Assembly (NCBI GenBank): GCA_025963815.1
Contig: JAOQAA010000411.1
Location: 1-13,953, forward strand
Source: Capsulimonas sp.
GTDB lineage: Bacteria > Armatimonadota > Armatimonadia > Armatimonadales > Capsulimonadaceae
Reading direction: 5' to 3'
DNA length: 13,953 bases
Positions 6,640 to 13,917 of the stretch are shown here, in pieces. Each line of letters opens with the position of its first letter. Positions within the stretch are counted from its first letter, which is position 1. A program made the translations under genes and the position numbers. The notes under the pieces were generated by a model, which did not search any database, was not told the origin of the DNA, and saw only the letters and a program-made list of their open reading frames with translations.

Positions 6640-6687
6640 AAGTGCATTATACACATAATTTCGTGATTTATGTGTATAATGCACTTA
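6639..6687. promoter_or_regulatory. Symmetric divergent promoter/operator between marR-type gene and MDR gene
   Basis: A perfect inverted repeat has 20-bp arms (6639-6658 and 6668-6687; core AAGTGCATTATACACATAA) around a 9-nt spacer. Each arm holds a perfect TATAAT: 6675-6680 on plus and 6651-6646 on minus. The two -10 boxes are therefore mirror images and each promoter's -35 zone lies in the opposite arm. No good TTGACA is present at either. Each arm also contains an imperfect palindrome (GTGTATAATGCAC differs from its complement by one base pair), so two MarR dimers could bind, one over each -10. Plus-strand transcription would start near 6687 and give a 26-nt leader; minus-strand transcription would start at 6639. 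The symmetry is directly visible; repression by the adjacent MarR protein is inferred from the family's usual autoregulation. Confidence 0.85.
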
Positions 6688-6712
6688 AATAACCAGTGGA
6701 GAGAATGACGCC

Positions 6713-7666
6713 ATGAAAGCTGCAATTGTCACGGAAGTCGGAAAAACGCCTATCTATGGTGATTTCAAGAACCCCGTCGCTATAAATGGGGAGAATCGTA
6801 TCGATGTCACCGCCGCCGCGCTGAGCCACTTAGTGCGAGGACGCGCGTCCGGCAGCCACTATAGTTCTTCGGGCGAGTTGCCCTTCGTTGTGGGTGTGGA
6901 CGGAGTAGGGCGACTCGAGAGTGGAGATCGAGTCTATTTTGTTTTGCCGAACGCTCCCTTCGGCAGCATGGCGGAAGTGGCGACGGCGCCGTTCGCGCAA
7001 TGCCTGTATCTCCCGGAGGACTTGGATGATGTGACGGCCGCCGCCATTGCGATTCCCGGCATGTCGTCCTGGGCGGCTTACAAAGAGCGCGCCAAACTAC
7101 AGCCTGGCGAAACGGTGCTCGTGAACGGCGCCACCGGCGCGTCGGGGCGCTTGGCCGTTCAAATCGCCAAGTATCTGGGCGCGAAAAAAGTCATCGCGAC
7201 GGGCCGCAATCCCGAGGCGCTGCAATCGTTGACAGCTCTCGGAGCAGATGTCGTCATCCCATTGACGCTCGGCGCGGACGCGCTTGAGACCGCTTTTCAG
7301 GAGCAATTCGCGGCTGGCGTAGATGTCGTTGCGGACTATCTGTGGGGTGAAAGCGCAGAATTGCTGTTGATGGCGGGAGCCAAAGCGGGTCCCGAGGCGG
7401 TCCCCATTCGCTTCGTACAGATCGGTTCGATCAGTGGCGCAAATATCGCCTTGCCAGGCGCTGCGCTGCGTTCATCCGCCATCGTTCTGATGGGCAGCGG
7501 ATTGAAGAGCATACCAATCCAGCGCATTCTCGGCGACATTGATGGAGTTCTGCAAGCCGCCGTCCCAGGCAAATTTGAGATTGTGACCCAGGCGATACCG
7601 TTGTCCGAAGTCGAACAATCATGGGGAATAGATGACGGCAAGAAACGCATCGTCTTTATTCTCTAG
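6713..7666 (+). CDS. Zinc-independent MDR-superfamily NAD(P)H oxidoreductase (quinone oxidoreductase-like)
   Basis: A 317-residue medium-chain dehydrogenase/reductase. The N-terminal GroES-like half runs MKAAIVTEVGKTP through FVVGVDGVGRLESGDRVYF. The Rossmann half starts at VLVNGATGASGRLAVQIAK, with G139-x-x-G142-x-x-G145 as the dinucleotide-binding loop, and GAKKVIATGRN as the next strand and turn. No catalytic or structural zinc cysteine cluster is visible, so it groups with quinone oxidoreductase/enoyl-reductase-type members rather than zinc alcohol dehydrogenases. The loop between GVGRL and SGDRV is shorter than in typical members. A GGAGAGA tract ends 8 nt before ATG 6713. Expression is probably controlled by the divergent MarR repressor, which suggests a role in removing quinones or enals that act as its inducer (inference). 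The substrate is not determinable from sequence. The gene ends just before a strong hairpin terminator. Confidence 0.92.
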   Translation: MKAAIVTEVGKTPIYGDFKNPVAINGENRIDVTAAALSHLVRGRASGSHYSSSGELPFVVGVDGVGRLESGDRVYFVLPNAPFGSMAEVATAPFAQCLYLPEDLDDVTAAAIAIPGMSSWAAYKERAKLQPGETVLVNGATGASGRLAVQIAKYLGAKKVIATGRNPEALQSLTALGADVVIPLTLGADALETAFQEQFAAGVDVVADYLWGESAELLLMAGAKAGPEAVPIRFVQIGSISGANIALPGAALRSSAIVLMGSGLKSIPIQRILGDIDGVLQAAVPGKFEIVTQAIPLSEVEQSWGIDDGKKRIVFIL

Positions 7667-7678
7667 CGAAAAGAAAAC

Positions 7679-7710
7679 GGCCTCAGAGATCTTTGATAAT
7701 CTCTGAGGCC
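7679..7710. terminator. Bidirectional intrinsic terminator between convergent genes
   Basis: GGCCTCAGAGAT (7679-7690), an 8-nt loop, and ATCTCTGAGGCC (7699-7710) form a perfect 12-bp stem. Reading rightward it is followed by ATTTGTTG, a weak U-tract. Reading leftward it is followed by GTTTTCTTTTC, a better U-tract. It lies 12 nt after the MDR gene stop and 27 nt before the stop of the convergent exported-protein gene, so it can end both transcripts and is likely stronger for the leftward one. Confidence 0.88.
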
Positions 7711-7737
7711 ATTTGTTGAGAAGTCAGTTCTTTTTGT

Positions 7738-10700
7738 CTATGGTCGCGTGTACGGTGGAACCATCGCCGCATAGCTGGCGAAGGCGGTGCGGTAGATGCC
7801 CAGATCGTAGTACTCTCCTTTGAAGAAGCCCGTTCCATCAGCGCCGCGTCCGAGGTAGCCGGCGGTTGCCTTGATCGCGTCGAGGGTGTTGGTCATGGTT
7901 GTGCTGCTGCCGATCTGCGTTCCGTTCAGATAGATCTTGCACGTCGCGCCGCCATAGGTGATGGTGATGCGCTCCCAGGCGTTCGCCGGGATGGCGCTGG
8001 TCGCTGTGACAGTCTGCGTGGTGGTTCCATTCACGATTGTGAACGCTGCTTTGGCGCTGGAGTTGCTGGGCGTGAAGAACAGCGAGCCGCCGGCGCCTCC
8101 GAAGGCGAAGACTTTTTGGTTGGCGGTGGTTCCGGTCCACTTGATCTGCATGTCGAACGTGGCGCCAGCGGTGTCGATGGCGCTGCCTTCGAAAGTCGCG
8201 TAGCCGCTGGTTCCATCCGTGTTCAGTACGCTGCGCGTTCCGTCGGTCCCGAAGGCGGCGGCGCCGCGCAGTTCGCCGTCGTTGTCAGCCAGGGCGTCAA
8301 TCAGCACCCGGGTTCGGGGCGCGGCGAAGTCCCAGTGCGCGGACAGATATTTGTTGTTAACGACTTGCGCCGGGTCGGTTAACTCAGTCGTGCCCATGAA
8401 ACCGTAGAGCGTTCCATAGGTGACGGGCGCGGTCAATCCGCCAAGACGCACTTCCGAGTCCTGGCCAATGATCGCGCCGCCGCCAAGCGTCGCCACAGAG
8501 TCCGTGTAGAGATCGCCGAAGCCCTTCACCATCACGTCTCCATTGACCGTTCCGTTACCCTCGACATTGATCGCTTCCCGAACACGCGCATTGCCGGTGA
8601 TCGTTGTTTGATCCTGGATCACGGCGTACTCACGGATGCGGGCGTTGCCGTTGACCTTGGCCGATTCTCGCACGACGGCGTAGCCGCCCACGACTGCCGT
8701 TCCCGAGACGATGGCGTTGCCCATAACCGTCGCGTTGTCTTCAATACGCGCCGTTCCCAGAACTTGGGCGCTGTCGAGAACCTGGGCGTTTGGCCCGACA
8801 TAGGCTGTGGACGCCACCGTCGCGGAACTGGCGACAAAGCCGCCGCCATTCGCGAAGGTCGATCCCGCAATGCCGGTGTGGCTGCGGATGCCGGGAGGCG
8901 CCGTCACCGGCGTGCAGTTCGTCAGCTGCAATTCGTAGGGGAAGTGGCGTTTGACTTTATTGTATCCGGGCCGGAAGGGCTGGATCGCGTAGACATCCGG
9001 CGCGGCGGTGATGGCCAGGATGAGTTTGACATCGCTGGAATTGATATACATGTGGCCGGAACCGGTCTTCCACATGCGGCTGTAACGCGCCTGTCCATTC
9101 GCATTGATCGCGACGATCTGCGCGCGCCAATTCGATGACAGGGTGGAATCGACAATGCCGTCGAGATTGACTGTGACTGAAGTTGCGCCCGTGGTCGGCG
9201 TCAGATCGATCAAATTAATCCCGTACTGACGTGGGGATTGCGAGTACATCGGGCGGTACCAGCCAGACCGGTCGGGAACAGCTTGCAGGACGGTGCGTCC
9301 ACGGTAGGGAGCGCCGCTGGTGAAGAGATAGACAAGAGTATCGTTGTATCCCTGCTGATATGTGTAGTCCCAGGTGGCGTTGTGCGCGGCCATCTCGCCA
9401 ATCATATCGCCAAAGCCCGCAGCGCCAGTGCCGGTGAATGTGCCCTGGTTGACGCCGAGGCGCATCATCGTCTGGAAGGGAACTTCGGTCGCGGCGCCAC
9501 CGGAATTGCGCAGCGCCTGCTTCCAGATGTCGAAGTTAAAGGCCGGCGTGAACTTCGGATGTTCGGCGAAGTATTGGAGGAACGGCCACGATCCATAGTT
9601 GTCTCGTGAGGATTCCAATTCGTAATGCGCGCGCTCGGAGTAGACCCCCAGCGCCAGCGCGAGGCCGGGAACGAAGTTGTCGGCGCCCCAGTTCGCATGC
9701 GATTCCCAGAGCCAGCCGACATTGTCGTTGCTTTGGAAGCCGCCCGAAGCCATCTGCATCGTGTGCCCAAACTCATGGGGGATGACGCTCGATCCTTCCA
9801 GCATCGCCGCCGGCGCGATGATAATACTCTGTCCGCCGAAGGCAAAGCCGTCGGGATAGACGGAAAGGCCGGTGCGCGTGACGTAGATATTGGTTTTGTA
9901 CTTGGTGGAGTTCCAGCCGGGGAGGGGAGCATTGACGCTTTTGAAATAATTCCAGACCTTCTCGAAGTAAGCGAAGTTCATGGATCGGAACGCCGCATTG
10001 CTCCAATCTGTGGCGTCCGATTGGATGCTGTTGCCCCAGTACCAAACGAAATGGTCCGTCGTATAGGTGTTGTAAGGTTCCGGGGCGGATGTCGGGCTGT
10101 ACTGGTCGTATCGGACGGCATAACTGGCGCCGTCATTGGGCGCTGGCGGTGCGGGGAAACTCGCGGCGAGCGAATTGACATACGTCTGGTCGGCAGTGCT
10201 CAGGTCGCTGATAGAGTAGCCGCGCGCCTGTCCGCTGTCCTGGCGTACGACCACGGCTTGCTGCTTAGAAAGGGGACTGTTGAACCCAGTGATATTGATC
10301 AGAGACGCCTGGAACGTCTCCGAATGCGTGGCGCCGACAGAATCGAGATAGTTTCGAGTGAAGGATCGGAACGGCTGTGTGACGGCGAGCATATTCTTGA
10401 GATAGCGCTTGTCTTCATCCCCGAGGGTGGAGATTGTGAGGACCTGCGTTGTTCCGCCCGAAAGCAAGATCGTTGCCGTCGTGGATGTTTGTGAAACGTA
10501 AGCGCCCGTCACATCCGAGGCGTCAGTTGTACCGCCGTTCTGCCAGACGCGCGCTGGGAACGACGACGTTGCCGTACCCGTTCCCGCAAGCGTTGCGATG
10601 GCGGTGGCGTTCAAGGCGGAGTTGTAGAAACGCGCGTCATCGACGCTGCCGTTGGTATAATCCGCCGCGCCGGCGTTGTAAAATCCGCGACCGATCTCGG

Positions 10701-11307
10701 TATGCCCGGTCGCCTGCCAGGGTGTCGTGAAAGAGACTGTCTGCTGAAGAGTTCCGTTGACGTAAAGCGAGATCGTCTGTGCTGTCGCGTCGTAAACGCC
10801 GGCGACATGATACCAAACGCCCGTGGTCGGCGCTGTCGTCGCGGCCGCGATTGTGGCGGCGGCGGAAACGGAATCGCTTGCCAATCGGTTAAATGAGATC
10901 TTGCCGTTGCCAGCATTATATTGCAGGAAGAAACCGCTGACATTGGCCCCGTCAATACTCATGAACGTCTCATACGCCGCCGTGCTGTTGAGTTTGACCC
11001 AGCACGCCGCCGTGAAGCTCTGCGACGTATTCACGACGGGAACGGAAACATCGACATTGCCGCTTGTTGGAAAATTGATGGCGTAAGCGCCGACCTTCGC
11101 CGTGCTGGTCCACGCGGCGCCGCTTTGCAGCGTCCCATTATGAGCGCCGCTGCCAGTGTCTGTAGCCGATGTTCCCGTGCCCTGGTCGAATGTCCAGAGA
11201 CTGACCGGAGTCTGTCCTAGCGCGGCGTTCGGAACGTGCAGCATGCCGAGCGCAATGATGGGTAGCGCAAGAATTCCTCGGCGAGCCGAGGGACGGTAAA
11301 TAGTCAT
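7738..11307 (-). CDS. Exported multidomain protein: LamG, HExxH zincin (DUF6055/Svx-AvrXca-like), beta-helix, LamG
   Basis: An 1189-residue exported protein. Residues 1-31 form a Sec-type signal peptide (RRGILALPIIALGML core, likely cleavage after ALG31). Residues about 35-250 are a LamG/concanavalin-like jellyroll (SLWTFDQGTG, WYHVAGVYDATAQTISLYVNG). Residues about 417-730 resemble the zincin of the Svx/AvrXca group (DUF6055 as I recall it): FVWYWG, then H511-E512-F-G-H515, with a likely third ligand E535 in LWESHANW. Residues 828 to about 929 are some 17 hexapeptide repeats (SATVAS, TAYVGP, NAQVLD and so on), diagnostic of a left-handed beta-helix. A second LamG-like domain (HWDFAAP, ERITITYGG, KIYLNGTQIG) fills about 990-1189. 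No sorting tail is visible. ATG 11307 is preferred over an in-frame start at 11406 because it places the signal peptide first. It is likely a secreted protease or carbohydrate-binding metalloprotein; substrate unknown. The gene diverges from a GH127 gene. Confidence 0.88.
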   Translation of the reverse strand: MTIYRPSARRGILALPIIALGMLHVPNAALGQTPVSLWTFDQGTGTSATDTGSGAHNGTLQSGAAWTSTAKVGAYAINFPTSGNVDVSVPVVNTSQSFTAACWVKLNSTAAYETFMSIDGANVSGFFLQYNAGNGKISFNRLASDSVSAAATIAAATTAPTTGVWYHVAGVYDATAQTISLYVNGTLQQTVSFTTPWQATGHTEIGRGFYNAGAADYTNGSVDDARFYNSALNATAIATLAGTGTATSSFPARVWQNGGTTDASDVTGAYVSQTSTTATILLSGGTTQVLTISTLGDEDKRYLKNMLAVTQPFRSFTRNYLDSVGATHSETFQASLINITGFNSPLSKQQAVVVRQDSGQARGYSISDLSTADQTYVNSLAASFPAPPAPNDGASYAVRYDQYSPTSAPEPYNTYTTDHFVWYWGNSIQSDATDWSNAAFRSMNFAYFEKVWNYFKSVNAPLPGWNSTKYKTNIYVTRTGLSVYPDGFAFGGQSIIIAPAAMLEGSSVIPHEFGHTMQMASGGFQSNDNVGWLWESHANWGADNFVPGLALALGVYSERAHYELESSRDNYGSWPFLQYFAEHPKFTPAFNFDIWKQALRNSGGAATEVPFQTMMRLGVNQGTFTGTGAAGFGDMIGEMAAHNATWDYTYQQGYNDTLVYLFTSGAPYRGRTVLQAVPDRSGWYRPMYSQSPRQYGINLIDLTPTTGATSVTVNLDGIVDSTLSSNWRAQIVAINANGQARYSRMWKTGSGHMYINSSDVKLILAITAAPDVYAIQPFRPGYNKVKRHFPYELQLTNCTPVTAPPGIRSHTGIAGSTFANGGGFVASSATVASTAYVGPNAQVLDSAQVLGTARIEDNATVMGNAIVSGTAVVGGYAVVRESAKVNGNARIREYAVIQDQTTITGNARVREAINVEGNGTVNGDVMVKGFGDLYTDSVATLGGGAIIGQDSEVRLGGLTAPVTYGTLYGFMGTTELTDPAQVVNNKYLSAHWDFAAPRTRVLIDALADNDGELRGAAAFGTDGTRSVLNTDGTSGYATFEGSAIDTAGATFDMQIKWTGTTANQKVFAFGGAGGSLFFTPSNSSAKAAFTIVNGTTTQTVTATSAIPANAWERITITYGGATCKIYLNGTQIGSSTTMTNTLDAIKATAGYLGRGADGTGFFKGEYYDLGIYRTAFASYAAMVPPYTRP

Positions 11308-11332
11308 ATTGGCTGCTCTTTTCTGGATAGCG

Positions 11333-11361
11333 ATTCTAGCAATGATAAAATTGTCTGCGAA
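11333..11361 (-). promoter_or_regulatory. Predicted promoter of the exported-protein gene
   Basis: On the minus strand TTCGCA (11361-11356, 4/6 match to TTGACA) and TAGAAT (11338-11333, 5/6 match to TATAAT) are separated by 17 nt. Transcription would start near 11326, about 19 nt before ATG 11307. The -35 is embedded in the LacI-type operator. Confidence 0.5.
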
Positions 11362-11371
11362 ACGTTTAGCA
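11356..11371. promoter_or_regulatory. LacI/GalR-family operator
   Basis: TGCGAAACGTTTAGCA is a 16-bp palindrome centred on CG with one mismatched pair. It fits the LacI/GalR-family pattern of an A/T-rich AAACGTTT core flanked by TG and CA. It overlaps the predicted -35 of the exported-protein gene, where binding would block RNA polymerase. An outer TGATAA (11343-11348) and TTATCA (11378-11383) are almost concentric with it. No LacI-type gene lies in the window, so the regulator would be encoded elsewhere. Confidence 0.65.
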
Positions 11372-11409
11372 GCACCATTATCACTGGCCTGGAGAGAAAA
11401 CACCATGGA

Positions 11410-11442
11410 GCATCATGATATTTCCTGGTAATATTTTGATGC
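11410..11442. repeat. 33-bp interrupted palindrome upstream of the GH127 gene
   Basis: GCATCA (11410-11415) pairs with TGATGC (11437-11442), and inside it ATATT (11418-11422) pairs with AATAT (11430-11434). Both share the same centre at 11426. It sits 80-112 bp before the GH127 start and could be a second operator or an RNA hairpin in the leader. No strong sigma70 promoter is recognisable here for the GH127 gene. Confidence 0.4.
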
Positions 11443-11521
11443 GGGCGCCATCCTCATTATGTTCCATATTCTTATTGGTGATTCCATTGCTCGCCAGAGT
11501 AAAAAGAGACGATAATATCGC

Positions 11522-13849
11522 ATGAACGGAACCAATTCCACCATTTCCTCCCCAGTTGCGGGGCCAATTCCCTTTACCGCCCGGCCGATTCCGCTTTCGG
11601 CCGTGCGTCTCACCAGTGGTCCATTGAAGCACGCGCAGGACCTCGTTGCGCAATACTTGCTGGAGCTAGAGCCGGATCGAATGATAGCGTACTATCGGCT
11701 GCGCGTGGGGCTTGAGCCCAAGGCGGTGGGATATGAAGGATGGGACGGGGAGGGGCGTAACCTTACGGGACATATTGCCGGTCACTATCTTTCGGCGGTG
11801 AGTTTGATGTACGCGGCGACAGGCGACATGCGCTTCAAGCAGCGCGCCGATTATCTTGTGCAGGAGATGAGCGAAGTCCAGGCGGCGAATGGCGACGGCT
11901 ATCTTGGCGCGCTTGAGAACGGAAAAGAACGTTTTCAGGAAGTTGCGCGCGGGGATATCCGCAGCGGCGGCTTCGATCTCAATGGCCTCTGGGCGCCCTG
12001 GTACGTGATACACAAGACCTACGCAGGCCTGCGTGATGCGTATCGATGGACCGGTAACGCATTGGCGCTGGAACTGGAAGTACGATTCGCGGAGTGGGCG
12101 GAGACAATTCTTTTAGACCTCAGTGAAGAGCAGGTCCAGAAGATGCTGAAGACGGAGTTCGGAGGCATGAACGAAGTCTTTGTCGACCTTTACGCCGACA
12201 CGAAAGAACTGCGCTGGCTGGCGCTCGCCGACCGATTCGAGCATCACGAGGTGATCGATCCGTTTGCGCGCCGAAAGAATGCCCTTGGCGGTCTGCACGG
12301 CAATACGCAGATCCCCAAGCTCATCGGAACTCTGTCGCGCTATATCCAAACCGGGCGAGCGCGAGACGGCGTCGCCGCACGGTTCTTCTGGGATTCTGTG
12401 GTGAAGCATCACACCTTCGCGACCGGCGGGCACGGCAAGGACGAGTATTTCGGCCCGCCCGACGAGCTCAGTGAACGCGTTGATGGCCGTACGGACGAAG
12501 CCTGCAACATCTATAATATGCTGAAGATGACCCGGACGCTGTTCGCGCTGGAGCCGGACATCAAGTACGCCGAGTTCCACGAGCGGGCGCTGTTCAACCA
12601 CGTGCTGGGATCGATCGATCCCGACGATGGGCGCATGTGCTACATGGTCCCGGTCGGACGCGGCGTCGAGCACGAATACCAGGACAAATTCCACGACTTT
12701 ACCTGCTGCGTGGGCAGCGGCATGGAGAGCCACGCGCTGCACGGCGATGGGATTTACTACGAGGCCGGCGATCGGCTTTGGGTCAATCTCTACGCGCCTT
12801 CGACTGCCGAGTGGAGATCCGCCGGCGCCCGTTTGACGATGGACACCACGCTTCCGGAAGGCGAAAACGCCACGCTCACATTGTCGCTGGATACGCCGCG
12901 CCGTCTGACGCTGGCTCTGCGACGCCCCTCCTGGGCAGGCGCTGGATTTACGGTGAGCGTCAATGGCGCTCCGGTCGCCGATCTAGCGTATCCAGGCTGG
13001 TACGTCAAGATCGACCGAACGTGGCGCGACGGCGACATCGTAACCCTGTCACTTCCCAAAACGCTGTACACCGAGGCCCTGCCGGACAATCCCAGTCGCG
13101 TCGCGCTGCTCTGGGGACCACTCGTTCTCGCCGGCGATTTAGGACCGGAGCAGCCAATCGCGCCGATCAGCGCGCCCATCTTCATCGCCGCCGACGTTCC
13201 GCCCAGCGAGTGGCTGAAACCCACCGACGGTCTCCCCGGACACTTCCGCAGCGATGGCGTCGGCCGCGACAGCGACAACGCCGCCCGCGAAGCTGACGTC
13301 GATTTCGTTCCCTTCTTCCGTCTGCATCGGCGCACATACTCGGCTTACTGGGATCTCTACACCTCCGAAGACTGGGTGATAAAGTCCGCAGAAGTCGCCG
13401 CCGCGCAGGATAAGAAACGTCTTTTAGAAGCGGCAACGGTCGCCTACGCACAGCCCGGCGAGATGCAGCCCGAGCGCGACTACAATCTGCAAGAATCCGG
13501 CACGACCCCCGACCGAGTTCTCGGCCGCCCTGGCCGCCGCGGCAAGGGCTGGTTCTCCTTCGATCTGCCCATCGACCCCGCATACCCCATGGTCGTGACC
13601 GCCACCTACCAGACACTGGAGTTCCAGCCGCGCACATTCGATATTCTGGTGGATGGTGAGCGCATCGGCGAGCACGCCATCGAGCGCAGCCGCCCAGGAA
13701 GCGCGAATGGCATCTTCCACGATGTGGAGTACGCGATCCCGGCGGAGCTGACTGCGGGGAAAGAGAAGGTTACGGTGCGCTTTGAGGCGACGCAGGGTGA
13801 TGAGATTGGGGGGGTGTTCGGGGTGCGGATGGTGCGCGGCGTTGCGTGA
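11522..13849 (+). CDS. GH127 beta-L-arabinofuranosidase (DUF1680 family), cytosolic
   Basis: A 775-residue glycoside hydrolase of family 127. The N-terminus carries the family opening PLSAVRLTSGPLKHAQDL and LEPDRM. The (alpha/alpha)6 catalytic domain includes GHIAGHYLSA, NGDGYLGAL, WYVIHKTYAGL, FATGGHGKDEYF and EACNIYNMLKMTR. The zinc/thiolate centre known from HypBA1 of Bifidobacterium longum (Glu338, Cys340, Cys417, Cys418) maps to E326, C328, C395 and C396 in the TCCVGSGMESH segment. C395 would be the nucleophile. Beta-sandwich domains follow: a mid region ending FFRLHRRTYSAYW (DUF4986-like) and a C-terminal WFSFDLPIDP to GVFGVRMVRG (DUF6805-like). There is no signal peptide, so it probably works on imported arabino-oligosaccharides. 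Some family members have other specificities, so the exact sugar is not certain. ATG 11522 has only a weak AAGAG tract upstream. It is divergent from the exported zincin gene and shares its control region. Confidence 0.95.
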   Translation: MNGTNSTISSPVAGPIPFTARPIPLSAVRLTSGPLKHAQDLVAQYLLELEPDRMIAYYRLRVGLEPKAVGYEGWDGEGRNLTGHIAGHYLSAVSLMYAATGDMRFKQRADYLVQEMSEVQAANGDGYLGALENGKERFQEVARGDIRSGGFDLNGLWAPWYVIHKTYAGLRDAYRWTGNALALELEVRFAEWAETILLDLSEEQVQKMLKTEFGGMNEVFVDLYADTKELRWLALADRFEHHEVIDPFARRKNALGGLHGNTQIPKLIGTLSRYIQTGRARDGVAARFFWDSVVKHHTFATGGHGKDEYFGPPDELSERVDGRTDEACNIYNMLKMTRTLFALEPDIKYAEFHERALFNHVLGSIDPDDGRMCYMVPVGRGVEHEYQDKFHDFTCCVGSGMESHALHGDGIYYEAGDRLWVNLYAPSTAEWRSAGARLTMDTTLPEGENATLTLSLDTPRRLTLALRRPSWAGAGFTVSVNGAPVADLAYPGWYVKIDRTWRDGDIVTLSLPKTLYTEALPDNPSRVALLWGPLVLAGDLGPEQPIAPISAPIFIAADVPPSEWLKPTDGLPGHFRSDGVGRDSDNAAREADVDFVPFFRLHRRTYSAYWDLYTSEDWVIKSAEVAAAQDKKRLLEAATVAYAQPGEMQPERDYNLQESGTTPDRVLGRPGRRGKGWFSFDLPIDPAYPMVVTATYQTLEFQPRTFDILVDGERIGEHAIERSRPGSANGIFHDVEYAIPAELTAGKEKVTVRFEATQGDEIGGVFGVRMVRGVA

Positions 13850-13878
13850 CCTATTCCCCCGGCGCTTGGGTAAGCTTT

Positions 13879-13917
13879 CCCCTTTTTCCAGCAAGGCCCT
13901 TCGGGCGGGAAAAGGGG
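13879..13917. terminator. Branch-free hairpin after the GH127 gene, possible terminator or repeat unit
   Basis: CCCCTTTTTCC (13879-13889) pairs with GGGAAAAGGGG (13907-13917) through one T-G wobble. An inner GCCC-TTC-GGGC stem (13896-13906) stacks on it, leaving a 6-nt bulge. It begins 30 nt after the GH127 stop, where a terminator is expected. No clear T-run follows on either strand, so rho-independent termination is uncertain. It could be a dispersed intergenic palindrome. The remaining bases to the window end show no gene. Confidence 0.5.

Noticed and set aside
6640..6684. Longer MarR protein from ATG 6684
   Set aside because: Its extra residues would be encoded entirely by the operator palindrome and would lie upstream of the predicted transcription start.
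8520..8830. Tandem DNA repeat or CRISPR-like array
   Set aside because: The periodicity is at protein level (6-residue beta-helix turns) with variable codons; there are no conserved repeat and spacer units.
8608..10494. Plus-strand frames of 176 and 289 codons opposite the exported zincin gene
   Set aside because: They are shadow frames of an 1189-residue protein with clear domains; the apparent repetitiveness near 8600-8830 comes from the hexapeptide repeats on the other strand.
11308..11406. N-terminal extension of the exported protein to 11406
   Set aside because: It would bury the signal peptide 33 residues in and run through the LacI-type operator and predicted promoter.
12113..12742. 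209-codon minus-strand frame inside the GH127 gene
   Set aside because: It is antisense to the catalytic zinc-cysteine region, which is unambiguous on the plus strand; there is no motif or ribosome binding site.
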